Positions 35,307 through 42,470 of a stretch of 64,000 nt of DNA are shown one piece after another; positions within the stretch are counted from its first letter, which is position 1, and the number at the start of each line of letters is the position of its first letter. The stretch is taken from assembly GCF_022698165.1 (NCBI RefSeq), contig NZ_JALDAY010000008.1, forward strand, positions 1 through 64,000. The letters run 5' to 3'. Source of the DNA: Streptomyces cylindrosporus (lineage in GTDB: Bacteria; Actinomycetota; Actinomycetes; Streptomycetales; Streptomycetaceae). The position numbers and the translations under genes are program-made. A model generated the notes under the pieces. The model was given only the letters and a program-made list of their open reading frames with translations, was not told where the DNA came from and did no database searches.

Positions 35307-36245
35307 GTGGGCGAGTCCGTCTGGCTGCTCGACCGGATCCAGAGCGATTGGGAGGTCGACACGCTCTGCGCGGCGCTGAACGACCGGGGAATTCCCGCGG
35401 AACGCGTCGACTGGGCGGAGATCCAGCCGTACGCCGTGCCGCCCGGGTTCGCCGGCCCGCAGGGCCTCCGCGAGGCGCCGCGGCTCGCCGTGGTGACCGC
35501 CCGGGTGCTCACCCGGCACACCGAGGGAGACCTCGCGCTGCTCTACGACTGGCTCGCGATGCTGGAGGACCAGGGCGCGCGGCTGGTCAACCCGGTGGGC
35601 TCGCTGCGGGTCTGCCAGAACAAGGTGCGGCAGGCGGCGCGGCTCGCCGCGGCGGACCTTCCGGTGCCGCCGACGCGGGCCGTGCGCAGCGCCGAGGAGG
35701 TCGAGCGGTGCCTCGCGGACTGGGGTGACGTCATCGTCAAGCCGATCACCGGGCATGCCTCGGTGGACGTGATCCGGCTGGTGCCCGGTGGCGGGGGCGG
35801 GCAGCGGGGCAGTCTGCTCGGGCTGCGCGAGGACATCGTGCTGTGGCACTGGCTGCGCCGCCACCATGTGCTGTGCGCCCAGCGGTTCGTGGAGAACCCG
35901 GGCCGCGATCTGCGCGCGGCGGTGATCGGCGGCCGGGTCGCCTCGTGCCACTACCACGTCAGCACCGCGCCCGACGGAAGCGTGCGCAGCCTGCTGCACC
36001 CGCTGCAGTGGGCCCCGGCCGAGCTGACGGACGACCTGGAGCGGATCCTGGTCAAGTGCCTTGAGGTGCTGGGCCTGGACCTGGCGACCATCGACCTCGT
36101 CGAGGGCCCCGACGGCCCGGTCGTCATCGAGGTGAACCCCACGGTCAGCCGCTGGGAGCCGGTCGAGGGCACGGACCTGGACCTCACCCCGCACGGCATC
36201 ACCGCGGCCCAGGCCGACCTGCTCACGGACCTGCTCCGCCCGTGA
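35307..36245 (+). CDS. RimK-like ATP-grasp ligase, divergent from tfuA
   Basis: The 312-residue protein is an ATP-grasp enzyme of the RimK/YheCD kind: SLRVCQNKVRQAARLAAADL with the Pro-rich linker, VIVKPITGHASVDVIRL as the ATP-binding strand and DGPVVIEVNPTVSRWE as the metal-binding end. RimK-like enzymes add amino acids to peptides or make amide bonds in RiPPs. GTG 35307 has GGAGG at 5-nt spacing; ATG 35295 has none. Its 3' end overlaps the radical SAM gene by 23 bp in convergent orientation. Confidence 0.86.
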   Translation: MGESVWLLDRIQSDWEVDTLCAALNDRGIPAERVDWAEIQPYAVPPGFAGPQGLREAPRLAVVTARVLTRHTEGDLALLYDWLAMLEDQGARLVNPVGSLRVCQNKVRQAARLAAADLPVPPTRAVRSAEEVERCLADWGDVIVKPITGHASVDVIRLVPGGGGGQRGSLLGLREDIVLWHWLRRHHVLCAQRFVENPGRDLRAAVIGGRVASCHYHVSTAPDGSVRSLLHPLQWAPAELTDDLERILVKCLEVLGLDLATIDLVEGPDGPVVIEVNPTVSRWEPVEGTDLDLTPHGITAAQADLLTDLLRP

Positions 36246-37554
36246 CCGCGAACGGGTCGAACTCCCCGGCACCGGCGGCACCGACCACAGGTTGCAGCTG
36301 GGACCACCAGGTGGCCGCCGGATCGAACCGGGCCAGAAAGGGCCGCCCCACCCAACCCGGCTCCCGTGCCTGCAGATACCGCAGCACGAACACCCGATCC
36401 TCCCCCGCCCCCAGCACCCCGTCCACGCACACCTTGCCCTCGTCGGCGGACATCACCGGCCCGCGCACGGTCCTGGCCAGCCCCGACACCCCCGCGTACG
36501 CGTCCCGGTAGATCTCCCAGGCCCGCCCGAGCGGCACGGCGAAGTGGTCCTGCGGCCCGGTGTCCCGCTCGACGAACATGTAGTACGGCACCATGTCGAG
36601 CCGTACGGCCGAGGACCACAGCTCCTGCCACAGCGCCGCCTCGTCGTTGACGCCCCGGATCAACGGGGCCTGCACCCGCACGGAGGCACCCGTCTCCAGC
36701 ACCCGGCGGACCGCCTCCACCGCGACGCCGGTGCCCAGCTCCCGCGGATGGGAGTAGTGGGCCATCACCACCAGCCGCCGCCCCGCGGCCACGATCCGCC
36801 GGAACAGGTCGAGCAGTTCGCCCGCGTCCGGGTCACTGACGAACCGATACGGCCAATAACTCAGCGCCTTCGTCCCGATCCGCAGCGTCGACACGTGCGC
36901 GAGATGGTCGGCGAGCAGCGGCTCGACGTACCCGGCGAGCATCCGCGCGGACATCACCAGCGGATCGCCCCCGGTCAGCAGCACATCACTGACCTCGGGC
37001 CGACTCGCCAAGTACCGCACCACCGGCTCCACTTCACCGGCGAACCGCAGATCGGCGTCGCCGACGAACTGCGCCCACCGGAAGCAGTAGGTGCAGTACG
37101 CGTGACAGGTCTGCCCGCGCCGCGGGAAGAACAGCACCGTCTCCCGGTACTTGTGCTGGGTCCCCGGCACCGCCCGCCCGTCGACCACGGGCACGTTTCG
37201 CTCCCGCTGCCCCGAGGGATGCGGGTTGAGCCGCGCGCGTACCGCCCGTACGACATCCTGCATGCGCGACCGCGGCGCGGAAGCCGCGAGCAGTCCCGCC
37301 ACCCGCTCCCGGTCGTCGGCGGGGAGCATCTCCGGCTGCGGGAAGGTGAGCCGGAACATCGGATCGTCCGGTACGGCGGACCAGTCGATGAGCTCGTCCA
37401 CGACGTAGGAGTTGGCGCGAAAGGGCAGCACCTCGGCGACGGCCCGCGCCTGCAGCCGGTACGACGCGGACAGCGACGACCGGCTCAGGAGCACCTCCAG
37501 GTCCCTGCTGCCGTACGGGCGGAAAACCTCGGTCGGTGTCCCCTGCACAAGCAA
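36223..37554 (-). CDS. KamA-family radical SAM aminomutase-like enzyme
   Basis: The 443-aa protein resembles lysine 2,3-aminomutase: the radical SAM cluster motif C-HAY-C-TY-C (Cys about 150, 154, 157), followed by FRWAQFVGD, DVLLTGGDPLVMSARMLAGY and LRIGTKALSYWPYRFV. Known members use a 4Fe-4S cluster, S-adenosylmethionine and PLP to move an alpha-amino group to the beta carbon. The length fits the family. TTG 37554 has GAGGGG at 7-nt spacing; GTG 37548 is an alternative. It could make beta-lysine for an ATP-grasp ligase, or act on peptide lysines. It lies beside the RiPP genes, but its membership is inferred. Confidence 0.82.
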   Translation of the reverse strand: MLVQGTPTEVFRPYGSRDLEVLLSRSSLSASYRLQARAVAEVLPFRANSYVVDELIDWSAVPDDPMFRLTFPQPEMLPADDRERVAGLLAASAPRSRMQDVVRAVRARLNPHPSGQRERNVPVVDGRAVPGTQHKYRETVLFFPRRGQTCHAYCTYCFRWAQFVGDADLRFAGEVEPVVRYLASRPEVSDVLLTGGDPLVMSARMLAGYVEPLLADHLAHVSTLRIGTKALSYWPYRFVSDPDAGELLDLFRRIVAAGRRLVVMAHYSHPRELGTGVAVEAVRRVLETGASVRVQAPLIRGVNDEAALWQELWSSAVRLDMVPYYMFVERDTGPQDHFAVPLGRAWEIYRDAYAGVSGLARTVRGPVMSADEGKVCVDGVLGAGEDRVFVLRYLQAREPGWVGRPFLARFDPAATWWSQLQPVVGAAGAGEFDPFAVTGGAGP

Positions 37555-37697
37555 GCCGGATCCCCTCGTCGCATGCCGTCGTACCCCTCGGCAGCCCTGT
37601 CCCGACTCCCTTCCTAGCAAAGGCCCCAGACAGCGGCCAGTACGCATACGCACCGACCCGCGATTACCGGACAGGCGGTCATCCCGGCCGGCTCCGC

Positions 37698-38759
37698 CTA
37701 CGCGAGCGGCCCCAGGATCTCCTGCGATTCGACGAGTCCCTGTTCGCTCGGGGCCTCGCCCGCGCCGAAGACGCGTTCGGCCTGGCGGGCCCGGAATTCG
37801 AGGTGGGCCTCGGCGGGCCTGGGGTAGCCGTGGCGGGCGCGGGCTTCCGCAGGGGTGAGGGTCTCTTCCTCACGGGGCGGGATGCCGAGCTTGACTGGTG
37901 CGACCACCGCGACCGTCGAGGGGGAGATCAGGCCCAACAGACGTAGTTCCACATGGGAGTTGAGGTGGGCGAGCGCGAAGGACGCCTTCATGACGGGCAC
38001 GATGAGCGCGTCCAGGAGGCGGGACTGGCGGATGCCGGCCAGTTCGCGCATCCAGCGCGGCATGGTGGCGATCGTGGCGATCCGCTGCGCCCGCGCCACC
38101 GCCAGCCGCGCCGGCTTCGCCCAGAACGGCACCGGCGGCAGGACGAGTTCGGTCCTGAGCAGATGGTTCATGGCCTGCCGGGCGATCGGGCTGGCGGACA
38201 GCCGCGGCCGCATGCGTTCGAAGTACGCCCGGACGCCGTCGCGGGTGCGCGGAACGTCGTCCGGGGAGCACGTCTGCAGCTCCGCCGCGAGCGCGCACGC
38301 CTCCCAGTACTCCGTCTCCTCCTCCGCGGAGAGCTTGCCGGGCCCGTACTTCTCGTACGCGTAGAGGATGGAGTGCCAGCCGGTGAGCTGGATCCACAGC
38401 TGGGAGGCGGGGTCGTTGGCGTCGTAGGTCCCGCCGCCGTAGGGCAGTTGACCGATCGCCTTGGAGTGGACCTTGACCAGTACATCCGCGGCCTTGCACA
38501 CCTCCCGGGACCCGGCGAAGGCGACCATCGCGAAGTACTTGAGCGTACGGTCGTAACGCGTCCGGGAGCGCCGGTAGATGCCCTGCGTCGCGTGGACGGC
38601 GGCGACGAGCGGCGGGTCGAGTTCCTCGACGACCACGGCCCGTTGGAAACCCACGGTGGGTGCCGTCGGGTAGCTCCAGACCTTCCAGACCACGGAGCCG
38701 GGCCCGAAGAACCCGTAGTCCTCGTGGGGCTGGATCTCCCCGCGCTTCAGCTTCGCCAT
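37698..38759 (-). CDS. Oxygenase MpaB / DUF2236 family protein
   Basis: The 353-aa protein matches the DUF2236 family (related to latex-clearing protein and MpaB), haem-binding oxygenases. Typical stretches are YGFFGPGSVVWKVWSYPTAP, VAAVHATQGIYRRSRTRYDR and the His-bearing LWIQLTGWHSILYAYEKYGPG. Start ATG 38759 has AAGGAGC at 6-7 nt. It is divergent from a TetR gene, with two palindromic operators between them, and so is probably induced by a lipid-like or xenobiotic substrate. Confidence 0.84.
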   Translation of the reverse strand: MAKLKRGEIQPHEDYGFFGPGSVVWKVWSYPTAPTVGFQRAVVVEELDPPLVAAVHATQGIYRRSRTRYDRTLKYFAMVAFAGSREVCKAADVLVKVHSKAIGQLPYGGGTYDANDPASQLWIQLTGWHSILYAYEKYGPGKLSAEEETEYWEACALAAELQTCSPDDVPRTRDGVRAYFERMRPRLSASPIARQAMNHLLRTELVLPPVPFWAKPARLAVARAQRIATIATMPRWMRELAGIRQSRLLDALIVPVMKASFALAHLNSHVELRLLGLISPSTVAVVAPVKLGIPPREEETLTPAEARARHGYPRPAEAHLEFRARQAERVFGAGEAPSEQGLVESQEILGPLA

Positions 38760-38824
38760 GGAGCCGCTCCTTGTACGTGCGCGGTACGTACGCGGTAGGT
38801 GCGCGACACGGGCCGCATCGCCGA

Positions 38825-38865
38825 TTACGACACTGCTGTCGTAAATTAAGACACGGGTGTCGTAA
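38825..38865. promoter_or_regulatory. Paired TetR operators
   Basis: TTACGACA-CTGC-TGTCGTAA (38825-38844) and TTAAGACA-CGGG-TGTCGTAA (38846-38865) are two near-identical 20-bp palindromes one base apart, 9 bp before the TetR start. The spacing suits cooperative binding of two TetR dimers over both divergent promoters. Confidence 0.75.
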
Positions 38866-38874
38866 ACTGCCAAG

Positions 38875-39540
38875 GTGTCAGCGCCGACCTCTTCGGAAGA
38901 CAAGCCCCGCAAGCCCCGCAAGCGCCGCCCCTACGCCCCGCGCGTCCCCATCGAACAGCGCCGCGAGCAACTCCTCGACGCCGCCCTCGCCGTGATCGTG
39001 AACGACGGCTACGACCGCATCTCCATCGACGCCATCGCGAAGCGCGCCGACGTCGCCCGGGCGGTGGTCTACGGCGCCTACGACAACCTCGACGCCCTGC
39101 TGACGGCCCTCCTCGACCGGCAGCAGGCGCGCGCGTTCGGGCGCCTGCTGGAGACGATCCCGAACACCACGGAGGGCCCTCGCGACCCCGCCGTGTTCGT
39201 CTCCGAAACGGTGCGCCGGATGTCCGCGATGCTCCACGAGGACCCCGACACCTGGCGCCTGATCCTGCTGCCCCCGGGCAACATGCCCCCGGTCGTCCGC
39301 GACCGCATCGAGGTGGACCGGGAACGCTTCCGCCTCCGCGTCGAGTCGTGGATCTCCCGAGCCCTGACCGCCCGAGGCGACGCCCCGGCCCTCGACCCGC
39401 AGATCCTCGCCCACGCCCTGGTCGCCTGCGCGGAACACTTCGCCCGCTTCGCCCTCACGGACCCCGGCCGCTTCGACGCAGCGCGCCTGACCGGCCAGGT
39501 CGAGGTGATCCTGGGCGCCATCTGGCCGCGAACACCCTGA
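38875..39540 (+). CDS. TetR-family regulator
   Basis: The 221-residue repressor has a basic, Pro-rich N-terminal tail (1-24), a TetR helix-turn-helix (about 30-75; ISIDAIAKRADVARAVVYGAY) and an all-helical ligand domain. GTG 38875 follows CAAG directly after the second operator, so it should repress itself as well as the divergent DUF2236 gene. The ligand cannot be predicted. Confidence 0.9.
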   Translation: MSAPTSSEDKPRKPRKRRPYAPRVPIEQRREQLLDAALAVIVNDGYDRISIDAIAKRADVARAVVYGAYDNLDALLTALLDRQQARAFGRLLETIPNTTEGPRDPAVFVSETVRRMSAMLHEDPDTWRLILLPPGNMPPVVRDRIEVDRERFRLRVESWISRALTARGDAPALDPQILAHALVACAEHFARFALTDPGRFDAARLTGQVEVILGAIWPRTP

Positions 39541-39766
39541 CGACAGGGAGACGCCCCGCCCAAGGCATGACCGCGTCTGTCACTGACCGGACTCCAGCTC
39601 CCGTGCGCCATAGCGGATGTCCGACACTGCTTCGAGGGGCCATCATCGTCATGGAGGACGCAGGAGCGTCCATGCTCAGCCTCATCGGCCCGACCCCTCA
39701 AGCGGCACTACAGACGCACGCAGGGCCCCGGCCGACTGCTCACCGGCCGGGACTGTGTCATATCGC

Positions 39767-40285
39767 TTACAGGCTGTCTAGGATCTTCGTCCGACGATCC
39801 CGGTACTCCTCATCCGTGATCGCACCAGCCGCGCGCAGCTGATCAAGCGTCTGCAACCGCGACGCAACGTCCGGAGCCGCAGGCGGAGCAGCCGGCACAC
39901 CACCGGTGATCTTCTGACGCAACTGGTCCGCCAGAGCCTTCCCCTGATCCTTCGGTACCTGCTTGATCTCGGCTCTGCTGCCCGACGCGAACACCGTGAG
40001 CGTGCCCATCAGCATCCCGCCCGACCACTGCACCGAGCTGATCCGGCTGTACGGGAAGTCCTCCACCTTCTGGGACATCACCCCATGGAAGTAGAAGACG
40101 AGGCGCTGGTTCGTCATCGCCAGCAGGCCGTTGCCCTTGCCGTAGACCCCCGTGGCGAGCATCTCGACCGTCTCGCCCTCCCAAAGTACCTCGGGCAGCT
40201 TCTGGATCTCGCGCTTTGCGCCGAAGGAACTGGACAGCTTCTCGGCCGCTGCGTCAATGTCCGGCCGCACGTTGAACGCCACCAT
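39767..40285 (-). CDS. PH-like plus SHOCT domain protein
   Basis: The 172-residue cytoplasmic protein has a bacterial PH-like domain (about 40-115; LLAMTNQRLVFYFHGVMSQKVEDFPYSRI in short form) and a C-terminal SHOCT helix pair (LDQLRAAGAITDEEYRDRR). Such proteins are widespread, of unknown function, and are frequent in phage and mobile segments. It lies between a TetR gene and an HNH remnant close to tRNA-Lys, which fits accessory DNA. Confidence 0.8.
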   Translation of the reverse strand: MVAFNVRPDIDAAAEKLSSSFGAKREIQKLPEVLWEGETVEMLATGVYGKGNGLLAMTNQRLVFYFHGVMSQKVEDFPYSRISSVQWSGGMLMGTLTVFASGSRAEIKQVPKDQGKALADQLRQKITGGVPAAPPAAPDVASRLQTLDQLRAAGAITDEEYRDRRTKILDSL

Positions 40286-40350
40286 GGCGGTCCCCCCATC
40301 TCGATGGTGCTCGGATCGTACCGAGCACTCTGAGCCTGGAGGAGCTGGAT

Positions 40351-40566
40351 GTGACCACCGACCGGAGTGAACTCACCAGCCACGACTACCACCAGATGCG
40401 CACCCGCATCCTCGCCGCATCCGACGCGTGCATCGTCTGCGGACACGGCGCCGCCGATGCGGTCGACCACATACACCCCGCCAGCAAGGGCGGCAGGGTT
40501 CCAGGGCGAGCCACCTGTTGGGGTCGCCAAGCCAGATCACCATCACTTCGGTTGAGCTTCGGCTGA
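40351..40566 (+). pseudogene. Truncated HNH endonuclease gene
   Basis: GTG 40351 has GGAGGAG upstream, and the first 50 codons read as the N-terminal half of a small HNH nuclease: DACIVCGHGAADAVDHIHPA, followed by SKGG. After this the sequence loses family character (VPGRATCWGRQ) and stops; the expected second Cys pair and conserved Asn/His are missing. It looks like a decayed remnant cut near codon 50. Confidence 0.65.
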
Positions 40567-40585
40567 GCTAGCGATCTTCGTGGCC

Positions 40586-40634
40586 CGAAAAACGGCTGAG
40601 GCCCCAGCTCCAAATCCCTCTGAGCTGGGGCCTC
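40586..40634 (-). terminator. Terminator of tRNA-Lys
   Basis: A 13-bp perfect stem (GAGGCCCCAGCTC / GAGCTGGGGCCTC) six bases past the tRNA 3' end, followed on the minus strand by CCGTTTTTCG. Confidence 0.88.
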
Positions 40635-40639
40635 TGGCG

Positions 40640-40712
40640 TAGGCCCTGTGGGACTCGAACCCACAACCAATGGATTAAAAGTCCACTGCTCTGCCAATTG
40701 AGCTAAGGGCCC
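40640..40712 (-). tRNA. tRNA-Lys (TTT)
   Basis: A 73-nt cloverleaf with acceptor GGGCCCT, D-arm TAGCTCAATTGGCAGAGC and anticodon loop CTTTTAA (anticodon TTT); T-arm GTGGGTTCGAGTCCCAC. CCA is not encoded. Confidence 0.95.
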
Positions 40713-40811
40713 AGGCGATGTTGCCTCCCCGAGCATAGCCGGACACGGCCGTGTCTCCGATCGGGTATCGGGGACACGGCCGTGCCGAGGTCGGGCGGCA
40801 GGTCGGGAGTG

Positions 40812-42422
40812 TCAGGGATCGACCTTTTCCGACCCCCCACCGAGGCCCCCTCCGAAGCCCCCCACGCCCCCCGAGATCTTCGTCGTCGCCGCCCGTGCCT
40901 CCTCCCGCGCCCGCGTCCGCTCGTGCTCCGGGTTCAGGAACCATTCCCGGGCCGAGGCGAACCACCACGCCGCCGCGAAGCCCAGGACGACCAGGACCGC
41001 GATCGGGGCGTAGTTGAAGCTCTCCCAGGTGACCGGGGACAGCTGCGGCAGCATGAACAGGACCGTGATCACCCCGACCCACACCACCGAGACGATCCCG
41101 ATCAGTCGCGACCAGCGGCCCAGATGCCACGGCCCCCGCTCGAACGCCTCGCCCTTGAGCAGCCGCAGCAGCGTCGGGATGACGTACGCGATGTAGAGCC
41201 CGATCACGGCGACGGACGTCACCGCCGCGTAGGCCGTGTAGTTGATGAGGTACGGAAGCCCCAGCACCAGCGCCCCCGCCGCCGCCAGCCACACCGCCGC
41301 CACCGGTGTGCGGGTGCGCGGGCTGACCGTGTGCCAGACGTTCGAGAAGGGCAGCGCGCCGTCGCGCGAGAAGGCGTAGATCATGCGGCTGTTGGCCGTC
41401 ACCGAGGCCATCCCGCAGAACAGCTGCGCCCCGATGACGACCAGGAGGAGCAGCTTGCCGGCCGTGGCGCCCAGCGCGTCGAGCAGGATCTGGGCCGGCG
41501 GCGCGCCGGTCGGCGACGCGAGCTCCTTGTCGTAGTTCTGGATCGCGAAGGTGAAGCCCAGCAGGAGTACGAAACCGGCTATCCACGACGTCCAGATGGA
41601 CCGGACGATTCCCTTCGGGCCCGCCGTCGACGCGTCGTGCGTCTCCTCCGTCATGTGGGCCGAGGCGTCGTAGCCCGTGAAGGTGTACTGGGCCATCAGC
41701 AGGCCGAGCAGCACGACGTAAACCCCGCTGCCCCAGCCCGTGTTGTTCACGAACTTCGTGAAGACGAAGGACGCCGACTGGTGGTGGTCCGGTACGAAGG
41801 CCAGCGCGCCGACGATCACGCCGACGCCCAGCACGTGCCACCACACGCTGATGTCGTTCAGCAGGGCGACGATCTTCACGCCGAAGGTGTTCAGCAGGCC
41901 GTGCAGGACGAGGATCCCGGCGAAGAGCAGGACCGTGCGGCCCGGTGTCACCTCGAAGTCGAACTGGAGGTTGAGGTAGGCGCCGAGGAAGGACGCGGCG
42001 CCGAAGTCGATGCCCGCGGTCACCGCGACCTGGCCGAGCACGTTGAACCAGCCCGTGAACCACGCCCAGGCGGCCGCGGTACGGGGCGGCGCCAGGCGGT
42101 GGGCCCAGAAGTACAGGCCCGCGGACGTCGGGTACGCCGAACAGATCTCGGCCATCGACAGGCCGACGAACAGGGTCATCAGGCCTACCGCGACCCAGCC
42201 CCACGTGATCACCGACGGGCCGCCGGTGTTCATGCCGAACAGATAGAGGGTGAGGCAGCCCGACAAGACCGAGATGATCGTGAAGGAGACCGCGTAGTTG
42301 GAGAACGCCGACATGCGGCGGGCAAGGACCTGCGTGTAGCCGAGCTGGGCAAGCCGTTCTTCGTCGGACAGTCCCGAGGGGGATGGGCCCGACTGCCCGC
42401 TCGCTATGGCGTCATCTGTCAT
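40812..42422 (-). CDS. APC-family amino acid permease
   Basis: The 536-residue protein has about 12 membrane helices and the amino acid/polyamine/organocation pattern: LGYTQVLARRMSAFSNYAVS at the N-terminus, MAEICSAYPTSAGLYFWAHR in helix 3, and FTGYDASAHMTEET before helix 7, a signature of GABA/amino acid permeases. It should import an amino acid or amine by proton symport. The C-terminal tail is charged, then Gly-rich. Confidence 0.9.
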   Translation of the reverse strand: MTDDAIASGQSGPSPSGLSDEERLAQLGYTQVLARRMSAFSNYAVSFTIISVLSGCLTLYLFGMNTGGPSVITWGWVAVGLMTLFVGLSMAEICSAYPTSAGLYFWAHRLAPPRTAAAWAWFTGWFNVLGQVAVTAGIDFGAASFLGAYLNLQFDFEVTPGRTVLLFAGILVLHGLLNTFGVKIVALLNDISVWWHVLGVGVIVGALAFVPDHHQSASFVFTKFVNNTGWGSGVYVVLLGLLMAQYTFTGYDASAHMTEETHDASTAGPKGIVRSIWTSWIAGFVLLLGFTFAIQNYDKELASPTGAPPAQILLDALGATAGKLLLLVVIGAQLFCGMASVTANSRMIYAFSRDGALPFSNVWHTVSPRTRTPVAAVWLAAAGALVLGLPYLINYTAYAAVTSVAVIGLYIAYVIPTLLRLLKGEAFERGPWHLGRWSRLIGIVSVVWVGVITVLFMLPQLSPVTWESFNYAPIAVLVVLGFAAAWWFASAREWFLNPEHERTRAREEARAATTKISGGVGGFGGGLGGGSEKVDP

Positions 42423-42470
42423 GCCCCCAGCGATTCCCTCGCCGAGGGCGTGACATGCATCACAGCATGG

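Noticed and set aside
36223..37554. KamA homologue as the EF-P modifier EpmB
   Set aside because: The protein is about 100 residues longer than EpmB, and no efp or epmA gene lies near.
39541..40640. Second copy of the tRNA-Lys 3' end as an att site
   Set aside because: I looked by eye for the tRNA-Lys 3' sequence (GTTCGAGTCCCACAGGGCC) around the relics and found no copy.
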